Assembly (NCBI RefSeq): GCF_007993865.1
Contig: NZ_VIUH01000022.1
Coordinates: 1 to 64,000, forward strand
From: Pseudomonas sp. SJZ079
GTDB lineage: Bacteria; Pseudomonadota; Gammaproteobacteria; Pseudomonadales; Pseudomonadaceae
DNA: 64,000 bases
Reading direction: 5' to 3'
Shown: one piece after another, positions 51,925 to 61,575 of the stretch
Layout of the letters: every line of letters begins with the position of its first letter
Numbering within the stretch: the first letter of the stretch is position 1
Translations under genes and position numbers: made by a program
Notes under the pieces: model-generated
Seen by the model: only the letters and a program-made list of their open reading frames with translations
The model's database searches: none
What the model was told of the DNA's origin: nothing

Positions 51925-54018
51925 ATGAGCCAAAGAGACAACCTCAAGCGCCTGTTGGCACCACGTCATCTGGCCTTTATCGGTGGCCGCACTATGGCCC
52001 GCGCGCTCAAGCGCTGCGTCGAGGGCGGTTACCAAGGCCAGCTGTGGCTGGTCAATCCGCAGCACGCCGAGCTGGAAGGCGTGCCCTGCGTCGCCAGCGT
52101 CGCCGAGCTGCCTTGCGGGCCGGATGCGGTGTTCATCGCCACCAACAAGGAATTGACCGTGCAGGCGGTGGCCGAGCTGGCCGCCAAGGGCGCGGGCGGC
52201 GTCATCTGCTACGCCTCCGGCTTCGCCGAAACTGGTGCAGAGGGCCAGGCGCTGCAGACCCGCTTGCTCGCCGCCGCCGGCGACATGGCGCTGCTCGGAC
52301 CGAACTGTTACGGCCTGCTCGACTACCTGCACGGCGCCGCGCTGTGGCCGGTGGCCCATGGCGGCAAGGTAGTCGAGCAGGGTGTGGCGGTGCTGACCCA
52401 GAGCGGCAACTTCGCCTACAACCTGTCGATGAGCGACCGCTCGCTGCCGGTGGCCTATATGGCCTCGGTGGGTAATCAGGCGCAAATTGGCGTCGCCGAA
52501 TTGATGGACGTATTGCTCGATGAGCCGCGCGTCACCGCCATCGGCCTGCACTTGGAAGGACTGAACAACGTTCCCGGTTTCGCCCGCGCTGCGCACAAGG
52601 CGCTGCAGCAGGGCATCCCGATCATCGCCCTGAAGACCGGCGTCTCGCAGATCGGCGCCGAGCTGGCGCTCAGCCACACCAGTTCCCTGGCCGGTTCTGA
52701 TGCGCTGTATGACGCGTTGTTCGAGCGCCTCGGCGTGATCCGCGTCAGCGGCCCGGTGAGCTTCGTCGAAACCCTCAAGGCGGCGGCCTGCGGCCAGCTG
52801 CCGGCGGGGCCGAGCCTGGCCGCGCTAGCCTGTTCCGGCGGCGATGCCGGACTGATCGCCGACTACGCCGAGCGCAACGGCCTGAGCTTGCCGACGCTGG
52901 ATGACCGCCAGCGCAGCGAGCTGGCCGCGGTGCTGCCGGCTTACGCCAATATCGTCAACCCGCTGGACTTCACCACCGCCATCTGGGGCGATCGCGACGC
53001 CCTCGACAGCATGCTCGACAGCGTCCTGCGCAGCACGGCCGATGCCGCCCTGCTGGTGCTCGACTACCCCGATGCAGCCTCGGGCGAGCGCCCGCAGTGC
53101 GACCTGCTGCTGGAGCTGTACTGCGCCGCGCTGGCGCGCCACGGCAAGCCGGGTTTCGTCGCCTCGGCCTTCCCCGAACTGCTCCCGGCCAGTGCCCGCG
53201 AGCGCCTGCACGCCCACGGCGTGGCGGCCCTGCAAGGGGTGGAAGATGGTCTGGCGGCCTGGGGCCGGATCGCCCACTACCAGCAGCGGCGCGCGGCACT
53301 GCTGGCGCGCGGCGAATCGGCGTTGCTGCCGATCTGCCCGCAAGCCCTGACGGGCCAAGGCCGGCTGCTCGATGAGTGGCAGGCCAAACAGGCCCTGGGC
53401 GCCTTCGGCCTGCCGTTGCCGCAGGGCCTGTTGAGCACCCCGGGCCAGGCGCTGCAAGCGGCGCAGGCGTTGGGTTATCCGCTGGTGCTCAAGGTGGTTA
53501 GCAGCGCGCTGCCGCACAAGACCGAAGCCGGTGGCGTGGCGCTCAATCTGGGCGACGACCAGGCGCTGCAAGCCGCCCTCGAGGACATGCGCGCCAGCCT
53601 GGCCCGGCATGCCCCCGAGTTGCCCTTCGAGCAGGTGCTGCTGGAGCGTATGGCGCCACCGCCGCTGGCCGAGCTGATTGTCGGCATCAAGCGCGAGAAC
53701 GGCTTCGGCCTGGCTTTGGTGCTCGGCGCCGGCGGGATTCTCGTCGAGTTGCTCCAGGACAGCCGCAGCCTGCTGCTGCCGACCAACGCTGCGGCGATCC
53801 GCGAGGCGCTGCTGAGCCTGCGTAGCGCGCCTCTGTTGCAAGGCTTTCGTGGCCGTCCGGCGGTCGATTTGGACGCCCTGGTGCAGGCGATTCGCGCGGT
53901 GGCCGACTACGCCGGCGAGCACGCCGCGCAGCTGCTGGAGCTGGACGTTAATCCGCTGTTGCTCAATGCCCAGGGCGCCGTCGCGGTGGATGCCCTGATT
54001 CGCCTGGCCCAGGACTGA
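51925..54018 (+). CDS. Acetate-CoA ligase family protein (NDP-forming acyl-CoA synthetase)
   Basis: A 697-residue single-chain fusion of succinyl-CoA-synthetase-like alpha and beta parts. It has a CoA-binding N-terminus (about 10-130), the ligase middle with the phospho-His segment ALSHTSSLAGS near residue 255, and a C-terminal ATP-grasp domain (about 470-697, with LKVVSSALPHKTEAGGV and NPLLLN). It makes acyl-CoA from a carboxylate, CoA and ATP. GAGGGGACC precedes the ATG. In this operon the candidate substrate is 4-guanidinobutyrate, which is inference. Confidence 0.88.
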   Translation: MSQRDNLKRLLAPRHLAFIGGRTMARALKRCVEGGYQGQLWLVNPQHAELEGVPCVASVAELPCGPDAVFIATNKELTVQAVAELAAKGAGGVICYASGFAETGAEGQALQTRLLAAAGDMALLGPNCYGLLDYLHGAALWPVAHGGKVVEQGVAVLTQSGNFAYNLSMSDRSLPVAYMASVGNQAQIGVAELMDVLLDEPRVTAIGLHLEGLNNVPGFARAAHKALQQGIPIIALKTGVSQIGAELALSHTSSLAGSDALYDALFERLGVIRVSGPVSFVETLKAAACGQLPAGPSLAALACSGGDAGLIADYAERNGLSLPTLDDRQRSELAAVLPAYANIVNPLDFTTAIWGDRDALDSMLDSVLRSTADAALLVLDYPDAASGERPQCDLLLELYCAALARHGKPGFVASAFPELLPASARERLHAHGVAALQGVEDGLAAWGRIAHYQQRRAALLARGESALLPICPQALTGQGRLLDEWQAKQALGAFGLPLPQGLLSTPGQALQAAQALGYPLVLKVVSSALPHKTEAGGVALNLGDDQALQAALEDMRASLARHAPELPFEQVLLERMAPPPLAELIVGIKRENGFGLALVLGAGGILVELLQDSRSLLLPTNAAAIREALLSLRSAPLLQGFRGRPAVDLDALVQAIRAVADYAGEHAAQLLELDVNPLLLNAQGAVAVDALIRLAQD

Positions 54019-54028
54019 GGACATGATT

Positions 54029-55639
54029 ATGCAAGAGAACCACAACCTTACCGGCGGCCAAGCCTTGGTGCGCCTGCTGGCCAACTACGGCGTCGACACC
54101 GTGTTCGGCATTCCCGGGGTGCACACCCTGGAGCTCTATCGCGGCCTGCCCGGCAGTGGCATTCGCCACGTACTGACCCGCCACGAGCAGGGCGCCGGCT
54201 TTATGGCCGACGGTTATGCCCGGGTGACCGGCAAGCCGGGCGTGTGCTTCGTCATCACCGGCCCCGGGGTGACCAATGCCGCGACGGCGATCGGCCAGGC
54301 CCATGCCGACTCGATCCCCATGCTGGTGATCTCCAGCGTCAACCACAGCGCCAGCCTCGGTAAGGGCTGGGGTTGCCTGCACGAAACCCAGGACCAGCGC
54401 GCGATGACCGCGCCGATCACCGCGTTCTCGGCGCTGGCCACCACAGCCGAGGACCTGCCGCAGCTGATCGCCCGTGCCTTTGCCGTGTTCGACAGCGAAC
54501 GGCCGCGCCCGGTGCATATCTCGGTGCCGCTGGACGTGCTGGCCGCGCCCATCGCGCGGGACTGGAGCGCCGAGGTCGTGCGTCGGCCGGGGCGTGGCCT
54601 GCCGAGCGCCGAGGCGCTGCAGCAGGCCGCGGACAAGCTGGCCGGCGCCAAGCGGCCGATGATCATCGCCGGTGGCGGCGCCCTGGAAGCCGGCGCGGCA
54701 CTGGCGGCACTCAGCGAGAGGCTGGCCGCGCCGCTGTTCACCAGCGTCGCCGGCAAGGGCTTGCTGCCAACCCAGGCGCCGCTGCATGCCGGCGCCACCC
54801 TGTGCGTCGAGCCCGGCTGGCAGCTGATCGAGCAGGCCGACGTGGTGCTCGCGGTCGGCAGCGAAATGGCCGACACCGACTTCTGGCGCGAGCGCCTGCC
54901 GCTGACCGGCGAGCTGCTGCGGGTGGATATCGACCCGCGCAAGTTCAACGACTTCTACCCCTGCGCCGTGGCGCTCAAGGGCGATGCCCGGGCCACGCTG
55001 GAGGCGCTGCTGGCGCGCTTGCCGCAGCAGGTGCGCGATCCGGCGCTTGCCGTTCAGGCGGTGGCCGCTTTGCGCGCCGCGGTCGAGGACGGGCAGGGGC
55101 CGTTGCAGCGCATTCACCAGGCGATCCTGGCGCGCATCGCAGCGGTGCTGCCGGACAACGCCTTTATCAGCACCGACATGACCCAGTTGGCCTACAGCGG
55201 TAACTACCTGTTCCCTAGCCGCGCCCCGCGTAGCTGGTTGCACCCCACCGGTTACGGCACCCTCGGCTACGGTCTGCCAGCGGGCATCGGCGCCAAGCTG
55301 GGCGCGCCCGAACGGCCCGGTCTGGTGCTGGTCGGCGATGGCGGCTTCCTCTACACCGTGCAGGAACTGGCCACCGCCGTGGAAGAGCTGGACAGCCCGC
55401 TGGTGGTGCTGTTGTGGAACAACGATGCCCTGGGGCAGATCCGCGACGACATGCTCGACCTGGACATCGAGCCGATTGGCGTGCTGCCGCGCAACCCGGA
55501 TTTCGCCGCCCTGGCCAGTGCCTTCGGTTGCCGGGTACAGCAGCCGCAGAGCCTGGATCAGCTGCAAGAGCAGCTGGCAGCGGGCTTCAGCCATCCCGGC
55601 GTGACCCTGATCGAACTCAAGCACGCCTACGCCCAATAA
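54029..55639 (+). CDS. aruI: 5-guanidino-2-oxopentanoate (2-ketoarginine) decarboxylase
   Basis: A ThDP-dependent decarboxylase of the acetolactate-synthase fold, 536 residues from the ATG at 54029 (GAGG lies 8 bases upstream; another ATG at 54023 is too close). The ThDP Glu is in RHEQGAGFMADGYAR and the diphosphate motif is GDGGFLY with WNND about 30 residues later. AruI turns 2-ketoarginine into 4-guanidinobutyraldehyde. aruH starts 19 bp after its stop, and their pairing gives the name; ALS-like function would need a small subunit, which is absent. Confidence 0.88.
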   Translation: MQENHNLTGGQALVRLLANYGVDTVFGIPGVHTLELYRGLPGSGIRHVLTRHEQGAGFMADGYARVTGKPGVCFVITGPGVTNAATAIGQAHADSIPMLVISSVNHSASLGKGWGCLHETQDQRAMTAPITAFSALATTAEDLPQLIARAFAVFDSERPRPVHISVPLDVLAAPIARDWSAEVVRRPGRGLPSAEALQQAADKLAGAKRPMIIAGGGALEAGAALAALSERLAAPLFTSVAGKGLLPTQAPLHAGATLCVEPGWQLIEQADVVLAVGSEMADTDFWRERLPLTGELLRVDIDPRKFNDFYPCAVALKGDARATLEALLARLPQQVRDPALAVQAVAALRAAVEDGQGPLQRIHQAILARIAAVLPDNAFISTDMTQLAYSGNYLFPSRAPRSWLHPTGYGTLGYGLPAGIGAKLGAPERPGLVLVGDGGFLYTVQELATAVEELDSPLVVLLWNNDALGQIRDDMLDLDIEPIGVLPRNPDFAALASAFGCRVQQPQSLDQLQEQLAAGFSHPGVTLIELKHAYAQ

Positions 55640-55658
55640 GGCGGGCAAGGAGATGTCT

Positions 55659-56861
55659 ATGCGTTTTTCCACCCTGACCCAACGTATCGCCGGTGACGGC
55701 GCCGCCGCCTGGGACATTCACTACCGTGCCCTGGCCCGCCAGGAGCGCGGCGAGGACGTGCTGCTGCTGTCGGTCGGCGACCCGGATTTCGACACCCCGC
55801 AGCCGATCGTACAGGCCGCCATCGACAGCCTGCTGTCCGGTAATACCCACTACACCGAGGTCACCGGCAAGCGTGCGCTGCGCGAGAGCATCGCCAAGCG
55901 CCATCGTCTGCGCAGCGGTCAGGCGGTCGCGGCCGATCAGGTGGTGGTGTTGGCCGGCGGCCAGTGCGCGCTGTTCTGCGTGGCCCAGTGCGTGCTCGAA
56001 CCCGGCGATGAAGTGATAGTCGCCGAGCCCATGTACGTGACCTACGAGGCGGTGTTCGGCGCTTGCGGGGCCAAGGTGGTTCCGTTGCCGGTGCGCCCCG
56101 AGCACGGCTTCCGGGTGCAGGCCGAGGATGTCGCCGCAGCCATCACCCCGCGCACCCGCGCCCTGGTGCTGAACAGCCCGCACAATCCGTCCGGCGCCAG
56201 CCTGCCGCGCAGCACCTGGGAGGCCCTGGCCGAACTGTGCATCGGCCATGACCTGTGGCTGATCTCCGACGAGGTCTACAGCGAGCTGCTGTACGAGGGC
56301 GAGCACGTCAGCCCGGCCAGCCTGCCGGGCATGGCCGAGCGCACCGCGACCCTCAACAGCCTGTCCAAGTCCCACGCCATGACTGGCTGGCGGGTCGGTT
56401 GGGTGGTGGCGCCGCCGGCCTTGGCCGAACACCTCGGCAACCTGGCCTTGTGCATGTTGTACGGCTCGCCGGACTTCATCCAGGATGCAGCCTGTGTCGC
56501 CCTGGAGGCGAACATGCCGGAGCTGGAGGCGATGCGCGAAGCCTATCGGCAGCGTCGCGACCTGGTCTGCGCCTGCCTGGCCGATTGCCCAGGGCTGCGC
56601 GCGCTGAAGCCCGACGGCGGCATGTTCGTGATGGTCGATATCCGCGCCACCGGGCTGTCCGCCCAGGCGTTCGCCGACCGCCTGCTCGACCGGCATGGCG
56701 TCTCGGTACTGGCCGGCGAAGCCTTCGGCCCCAGCGCCGCCGGGCATATTCGCCTGGGCCTGGTGCTCGGCAGTGCTCCGCTGCAGGACGCCTGCCGGCG
56801 CATCGCCCGCTGCGCCGCAGAGCTGATCGAGGAATTGGTTGAGGAACCCTGCCATGCATAA
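55659..56861 (+). CDS. aruH: Arginine-pyruvate transaminase
   Basis: A fold-type I PLP aminotransferase of 400 residues that moves the alpha-amino group of L-arginine to pyruvate, giving 2-ketoarginine. The PLP Lys is in LNSLSKSHAMTGWRVGW, and NSPHNPSGA and DEVYSELLY bind PLP. I chose the ATG at 55659, 6 bases after AAGGAG, which gives the N-terminus MRFSTLTQRIAGDG expected for AruH. The aldehyde dehydrogenase start overlaps its end by 8 bp. Confidence 0.9.
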   Translation: MRFSTLTQRIAGDGAAAWDIHYRALARQERGEDVLLLSVGDPDFDTPQPIVQAAIDSLLSGNTHYTEVTGKRALRESIAKRHRLRSGQAVAADQVVVLAGGQCALFCVAQCVLEPGDEVIVAEPMYVTYEAVFGACGAKVVPLPVRPEHGFRVQAEDVAAAITPRTRALVLNSPHNPSGASLPRSTWEALAELCIGHDLWLISDEVYSELLYEGEHVSPASLPGMAERTATLNSLSKSHAMTGWRVGWVVAPPALAEHLGNLALCMLYGSPDFIQDAACVALEANMPELEAMREAYRQRRDLVCACLADCPGLRALKPDGGMFVMVDIRATGLSAQAFADRLLDRHGVSVLAGEAFGPSAAGHIRLGLVLGSAPLQDACRRIARCAAELIEELVEEPCHA

Positions 56862-58272
56862 GCACGCCCAGTTGTTTATCGATGGCGCCTGGGTTGCGCC
56901 CGCGGGCAGCGGCCTGGCCGAGGTGCTCAATCCGGCGACCGAACAGGTCATCGGCCAGGTGCCCCTGGGCGACGAGCGTGACGTCGAGCGGGCGGTACAG
57001 GCCGCGCGCCGGGCCTTTCCGGCCTGGGCCGCGACTCCGGCCAGCGTGCGCGCCGGCTATATCCAGGCCCTGGCCGCGCAGCTCGAAGCTCGCGGCGATG
57101 AGATGGCCGCGCTGATCACCGCCGAACTGGGTATGCCGGTGCAGTGGTGCCGCCCGATTCAGGTGGACGGGCCGCTCGAAGGCTTGCGCCACTATGCCGA
57201 GCTCGCCGCGCTGATGGACGAGGTGCGCGAAGTCGGCAACTCCCTGGTTATTCGCGAGCCGGTGGGGGTGTGCGCCTTTATCAATCCGTGGAACTACCCG
57301 CTGCATCAGTTGCTCGGCAAACTCGCCCCGGCCCTGGCCGCCGGCTGCTCGGTGGTGGTCAAACCGAGCCAGGAAACCCCGCTGCACGCCTTCCTGCTGG
57401 CGCAGATGATCGAGGCTATCGGCCTGCCGGCCGGGGTGTTCAACCTGGTCAGCGGGCCGGGCGCCAAGGTCGGCGAGGCGCTGGCCAAGCATCCACAGGT
57501 GGACATGGTCTCCTTTACCGGCTCCACCGGTGCCGGGGTACGGGTGGCCCAGGCCGCCGCGCCGTCGGTCAAGCGCGTGTGCCTGGAGCTGGGTGGCAAG
57601 TCGGCGCTACTGATCGGCGAGGATGCCGACCTGGCAGCTGCGGTGCGCCATGGCGTGCAGGACGTGATGCTCAACTCCGGGCAGACCTGCACCGCGCTGA
57701 CTCGCATGCTGCTGCCGGCCAGCCGCTATGCCGAAGCCCTGGAGCTGGCGCGCGCCGAAACCGAGGCCCTGCGCCTGGGCGACCCGCTGGACCCGCAAAG
57801 CTTCCTCGGCCCGATGTGCTCGGCCGGGCAGCTGCGTACGGTGCGCGACTACATCCGCATCGGTGAGGAAGAAGGCGCGCGCCTGCTGTGTGGCGGCGTC
57901 GCAGTGCCTAGTGGGCTTGAGCGCGGTTTCTATCAGCTGCCGACCCTGTTCGCCGATGTGGATAACCGCATGCGCATCGCCCAGGAAGAAATCTTCGGCC
58001 CGGTGCTCTGCCTGATCCCCTATGCCGACGAAGCGCAGGCCGTGCAACTCGCCAACGACTCGCCGTTCGGCCTGTCCAGCGGCGTCTGGGCCGGCACGCC
58101 AGAGCGCGGCTTGGGCCTGGCGCGGCAGATGCGCGCCGGGCAGTGCTTCATCAACGGCGCGGCCTTCAACTACCGTGCACCCTTCGGCGGCTACAAGCAG
58201 TCGGGCAATGGTCGCGAGTGGGGCGAGGAGGGGCTGGCCGAGTTTGTCGAAATCAAGGCCGTGCAGTGTTAG
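56854..58272 (+). CDS. Aldehyde dehydrogenase, probable 4-guanidinobutyraldehyde dehydrogenase
   Basis: An NAD(P)-dependent aldehyde dehydrogenase of 472 residues. The catalytic Cys is in NSGQTCTALTRM, the general-base Glu in LELGGKSALL, and PWNYPLHQLLGKLAPALAAG is the cofactor region. The start ATG overlaps the aruH stop, giving tight coupling. It would oxidise 4-guanidinobutyraldehyde from AruI to 4-guanidinobutyrate. P. aeruginosa uses KauB for this step; here the enzyme is in the cluster. Substrate inferred from context. Confidence 0.87.
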   Translation: MHKHAQLFIDGAWVAPAGSGLAEVLNPATEQVIGQVPLGDERDVERAVQAARRAFPAWAATPASVRAGYIQALAAQLEARGDEMAALITAELGMPVQWCRPIQVDGPLEGLRHYAELAALMDEVREVGNSLVIREPVGVCAFINPWNYPLHQLLGKLAPALAAGCSVVVKPSQETPLHAFLLAQMIEAIGLPAGVFNLVSGPGAKVGEALAKHPQVDMVSFTGSTGAGVRVAQAAAPSVKRVCLELGGKSALLIGEDADLAAAVRHGVQDVMLNSGQTCTALTRMLLPASRYAEALELARAETEALRLGDPLDPQSFLGPMCSAGQLRTVRDYIRIGEEEGARLLCGGVAVPSGLERGFYQLPTLFADVDNRMRIAQEEIFGPVLCLIPYADEAQAVQLANDSPFGLSSGVWAGTPERGLGLARQMRAGQCFINGAAFNYRAPFGGYKQSGNGREWGEEGLAEFVEIKAVQC

Positions 58273-58292
58273 GCACGGTTTTTCGTGTTTTT

Positions 58293-58400
58293 CGTAGGGT
58301 GGGCCGCGCAGCGGCGTAAGCCACCGTGGACGCCCCGGTATCGGCCTGATTGGCCTGATACCCGCTTGGTGGGTTACGCCTGCGGCTGACCCACCCTGCA
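58293..58400. repeat. Palindromic intergenic repeat (CGTAGGGTGGG type)
   Basis: GTAGGGTGGGCCGCGCAGCG on the left and GCGGCTGACCCACCCTGC on the right form an inverted unit with GTAAGCCACC and GGTGGGTTACG nested inside. It fills the gap between the aldehyde dehydrogenase and the quinone reductase and belongs to the family of 13461-13627. Confidence 0.8.
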
Positions 58401-58429
58401 AAGGCCCTGTAAGTTCAAAGGAAATTTTT

Positions 58430-59137
58430 ATGAAGGTACTGATAGTCCACGCCCACCCCGAGCCGCAATCCTTTACCACGGCCCTGCGCGATCTGGCCGT
58501 GGAGACCCTGCAGGGCCAGGGCCATCAGGTGCAGGCCTCCGATCTCTATGCAATGAACTGGAACCCGGTGGCCAGCGCCGCCGACTTCGCCGAACGCCAG
58601 AACCCGGATTACCTGGTGTATGCCCTGGAACAACGCGTCGGCGCCAAGGGCGGCGGCCTGGCTGCGGATATCCAGGGCGAGCTGGACAAGCTGCTGTGGG
58701 CCGACACGCTGATCCTCAACTTCCCGCTGTACTGGTTCTCGGTGCCGGCCATCCTCAAGGGCTGGATCGACCGGGTACTGGTCAGCGGGGTCTGCTACGG
58801 CGGCAAGCGCTTCTACGACCAGGGCGGCCTGGCCGGTAAGCGGGTGCTGGTCAGCCTGACCCTGGGTGGGCGCGAGCACATGTTCGGCGAGGGTGCTATT
58901 CATGGCCCGCTGGAGGACATGCTGCGCCCGCTGTTGCGCGGCACATTGGCCTATGTAGGAATGGATGTTCTGCGACCTTTCGTCGCCTGGCATGTGCCCT
59001 ACATCAGCCATGCGGCGCGTGAGGAGTTCCTGGTCGCCTACCAGCAACGCTTGAGCGGGCTTGAACGGGAGCAACCCCTGGCGTTTCCGCGCCTGGAGCA
59101 GTTCGACGAGCGGCTGTATCCCTTGCCGCAGGCCTGA
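58430..59137 (+). CDS. NAD(P)H:quinone oxidoreductase, flavodoxin-like fold (MdaB/KefF-like)
   Basis: A 235-residue FMN/FAD-dependent NAD(P)H oxidoreductase of the NQO/MdaB superfamily. The FMN-phosphate segment HAHPEPQSFTTAL starts the protein, and FPLYWFSVPAILKGWIDRVL is the conserved family block. Two-electron quinone reduction protects from redox cycling. In P. aeruginosa a quinone oxidoreductase lies next to aruH (memory), so its presence here supports movement or inheritance of the cluster as a block. AGGAAA precedes the ATG. Confidence 0.88.
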   Translation: MKVLIVHAHPEPQSFTTALRDLAVETLQGQGHQVQASDLYAMNWNPVASAADFAERQNPDYLVYALEQRVGAKGGGLAADIQGELDKLLWADTLILNFPLYWFSVPAILKGWIDRVLVSGVCYGGKRFYDQGGLAGKRVLVSLTLGGREHMFGEGAIHGPLEDMLRPLLRGTLAYVGMDVLRPFVAWHVPYISHAAREEFLVAYQQRLSGLEREQPLAFPRLEQFDERLYPLPQA

Positions 59138-59258
59138 GCCTGCCTGGCGCAGTCAACGACGCGTCGCGTATCGTCCATTTGCAGGGAGAGGGATTGGGAC
59201 ATGATGGCGCGGCTGCTCAGGAGGCAGCGCTGAACCCTTGGTCAATGTGCCGAGGTGA

Positions 59259-59288
59259 CCCGACCCGGTCTGTACGGACCGGGTCGGG
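59259..59288. terminator. Hairpin between convergent genes
   Basis: CCCGACCCGGTC and GGACCGGGTCGGG form a very stable stem around TGTAC, between the rightward quinone reductase and the leftward receptor. No U-run follows, but its place between convergent ends supports a terminator. Confidence 0.65.
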
Positions 59289-59306
59289 CGCTCGAAGGCG
59301 GACTGT

Positions 59307-61442
59307 CTAGAAGCGATAGTTGGCGCTCAGCTCCAGGCTGCGCGGTGCGCCGGGGGTGATCAGGTCCACCGAGCCGTGGGCCGAGGCGAAGTACTCCTTG
59401 TCGAACAGGTTGCGCAGGCGCAGGGCCGCGTCCCATTGCGGCTGGTTGTATAACAGCGCGGCATCGAAGGTGGTGTAGCCGGGCATGACGGTGGCGTTGT
59501 CCAGGGCGGTGAAGCGCTCGCCGACGTAGTTGGCGCCCATGCCGACTCGCCATTGCTGGGTCAGCGAACGCACCAGCCACAGATTGGCGCTGTGCTCCGG
59601 GGTCAGGGTCGGGGTCCGGCCTTCATTGGCCACACCGTTGGTGAAACTGGTGGACTTGGTGATTTGCGCATCCAGATAGGCGTAGCCGGCATAGACCTGC
59701 CATTTGTCGCTGAGCTGGCCGGTCAGGGTGGTCTCGAAGCCATCGGTACGCTGCTCGCCGGCGAGGATCAGCTGGCCGGGATTGGCCGGGTCGCTGGTCT
59801 TCATGTTGGTGCGTTCCAGGCGAAACAGCGCGGCGGTGAGTGACAGACGCTGATCGAGCAGATCCCATTTGCCGCCCAGCTCGTAGTTGGTGGTCTGCTC
59901 CGGCTCCAGGTCTTTAATCGAATTGTTCAGCGGGAAGGTCTCGCCTGACGGCTGATAGGAGCGGCTCACCGAGACGTAGTAGGACTGCATCTGGTCCGGC
60001 TGGTAGACCAGGCCGACCCGTGGGCTCCACGTCCGGTCGGTGCGCGAGATGTCGCTGCCGCTCAGGTCGTCATCGAAGGCTTGGTCGAACACGTCGTAGC
60101 GCACCCCGAGCAAGGCCTTCCATTGCGGCGCCAGTTCGATCAGGTCCTGTACATAGACGCCGGCGGTGTCCTGGGTGTTGAGTCCCTTGGAGGTCTGTTG
60201 CGCCGCCGTGAACGGCACCTCGACCAGACCGTCGCTGAACACCGGTACCCGCGCCACATCGCTCTGGCTGAATACCGACTGGTGCTTGTACTGCCGGCCC
60301 AGCTCCACGCCATACAGCAGGCTGTGCTGCATGCCGGCGAGCTGGACTTGCTGCTTCAGCTCGGTCTGGTTGAACCAGCCATCTTCCTTGCGCTGCACGT
60401 TGCCGCGGCGCAGCTTGACCAGCAGTTCGCCATTGGCGGCGGTGACGAAGCGGTTGGCATCGGTGTGCGCCAGGGTGTTGTTGCGATCGAGATCGTAGTG
60501 GTAGTAACGGCTGGTATTGGACAGGCTGAAGTCGTCGTTGATCTGGTAGTCGAGGCCGGCGCTGAGGGAGAACACCTCGCTGCGGGTGTAGTCCTGGTCC
60601 GGGTCGGCGGAGCCGAAACGGGTGCCTGGGTCGACATCCACCGGGCGACCGTTCAGCGCAGGAATGCCGAAGTCGATCAGGCGCTTGTCGTACAGGTAGC
60701 TGGCGCCCAGGTTGAGCTCCAGGTCATCGGACAGCTTGAAATAGGCCGAAGGCGCCAGCGCCTTGCGCTCGAGGAAGGCGTCGTCGCGGAAGCCGTCGCT
60801 GTCCTCCAGCGCACCGGTGACCCGAAAAGCCTTGTCGCCGTGCTCCTGATCGGCCCAGCCAGCATCGAACTGGGTGCGTTTCTTGCCTTCGCTGTCGACG
60901 CTAACGCCGACTTCCTGCACCGGGGCGAAGGTCGGGCGCTTGCTCACGCTGTTGATCAGTCCGCCGGATGAGCCGCGGCCGTAGAGCACTGCGGCCGGGC
61001 CCTTGATCACTTCCACCCGCTCGATATTCGACAGGTCGCGGTAGTACAGGGCGTCGTCGCGAATGCCATCGATGTACTGGTCGCCGATGGCGCTGAAGCC
61101 GCGGATGGTGACCTGGTCGCGCTGGCCGTCGCCGTTGGACAGGCCCACGCCGGGCACGTTCTTCAGTACATCTTCCATCGACTGGGCGCCCTGATCCTTG
61201 ATCACGCTCTGCGGGATGACGTTGACCGTCTGCGGAATATCGCGCAGCGGCGCATCGATCTTCAGCGCGCTCTTGCTAATGCTGGGCTTGTAGCTGCTCT
61301 GTTGCTGCTGCCCGGTTACTACGGCGGCTGGAATCTCCAGCGCGCTGTTTGATTCGGCATGCACGGCCTGAGCGGCGAAGGCGCCCAGCAGCGATAGATA
61401 AAGTGGATTTAAGCGTAAGACGGTCACCGCGCGACTCCCCAT
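59307..61442 (-). CDS. piuA: TonB-dependent siderophore receptor (PiuA-like)
   Basis: An outer-membrane ferric-siderophore receptor of 711 residues (from the ATG at 61442). A signal peptide ends in AQAVHA, followed by the plug domain (about 55-170: IPQTVNVIPQSVI, VTIRGFSAIGDQYIDGIRD, GPAAVLYGRGSSGGLIN) and a 22-strand barrel ending in the OMP signature SLELSANYRF. No good ribosome site precedes any of the three possible starts. It is named PiuA-like because a PepSY/flavoprotein gene is divergent from it and speC is nearby, as in P. aeruginosa PA4513-4514 (memory). A candidate Fur box lies in the gap. Confidence 0.85.
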   Translation of the reverse strand: MGSRAVTVLRLNPLYLSLLGAFAAQAVHAESNSALEIPAAVVTGQQQQSSYKPSISKSALKIDAPLRDIPQTVNVIPQSVIKDQGAQSMEDVLKNVPGVGLSNGDGQRDQVTIRGFSAIGDQYIDGIRDDALYYRDLSNIERVEVIKGPAAVLYGRGSSGGLINSVSKRPTFAPVQEVGVSVDSEGKKRTQFDAGWADQEHGDKAFRVTGALEDSDGFRDDAFLERKALAPSAYFKLSDDLELNLGASYLYDKRLIDFGIPALNGRPVDVDPGTRFGSADPDQDYTRSEVFSLSAGLDYQINDDFSLSNTSRYYHYDLDRNNTLAHTDANRFVTAANGELLVKLRRGNVQRKEDGWFNQTELKQQVQLAGMQHSLLYGVELGRQYKHQSVFSQSDVARVPVFSDGLVEVPFTAAQQTSKGLNTQDTAGVYVQDLIELAPQWKALLGVRYDVFDQAFDDDLSGSDISRTDRTWSPRVGLVYQPDQMQSYYVSVSRSYQPSGETFPLNNSIKDLEPEQTTNYELGGKWDLLDQRLSLTAALFRLERTNMKTSDPANPGQLILAGEQRTDGFETTLTGQLSDKWQVYAGYAYLDAQITKSTSFTNGVANEGRTPTLTPEHSANLWLVRSLTQQWRVGMGANYVGERFTALDNATVMPGYTTFDAALLYNQPQWDAALRLRNLFDKEYFASAHGSVDLITPGAPRSLELSANYRF

Positions 61443-61468
61443 GAAAAGAGTGCGAATGGTATTGCTTT

Positions 61469-61488
61469 GCATTTGCGCATGCAAATGC
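61469..61488. promoter_or_regulatory. Inverted repeat GCATTTGC-N4-GCAAATGC before the receptor start
   Basis: A perfect 8-bp inverted repeat with spacer GCAT, 27 bp upstream of the chosen receptor start. It may be an operator or an mRNA hairpin affecting the ribosome site. It also argues that the two upstream in-frame starts, which lie inside it, are not used. Confidence 0.4.
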
Positions 61489-61575
61489 GTTGCAACTTTA
61501 TTTGTAAATGACGGTCAGCGCGTAACGGAAGGAGGTGGCGTGACGAGCTAATTGCGGCTGATTGTGTTTATCAAA

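Noticed and set aside
54029..55639. Acetolactate synthase large subunit
   Set aside because: No regulatory small subunit is adjacent, and the position directly before aruH in an arginine cluster fits 2-ketoarginine decarboxylase better.
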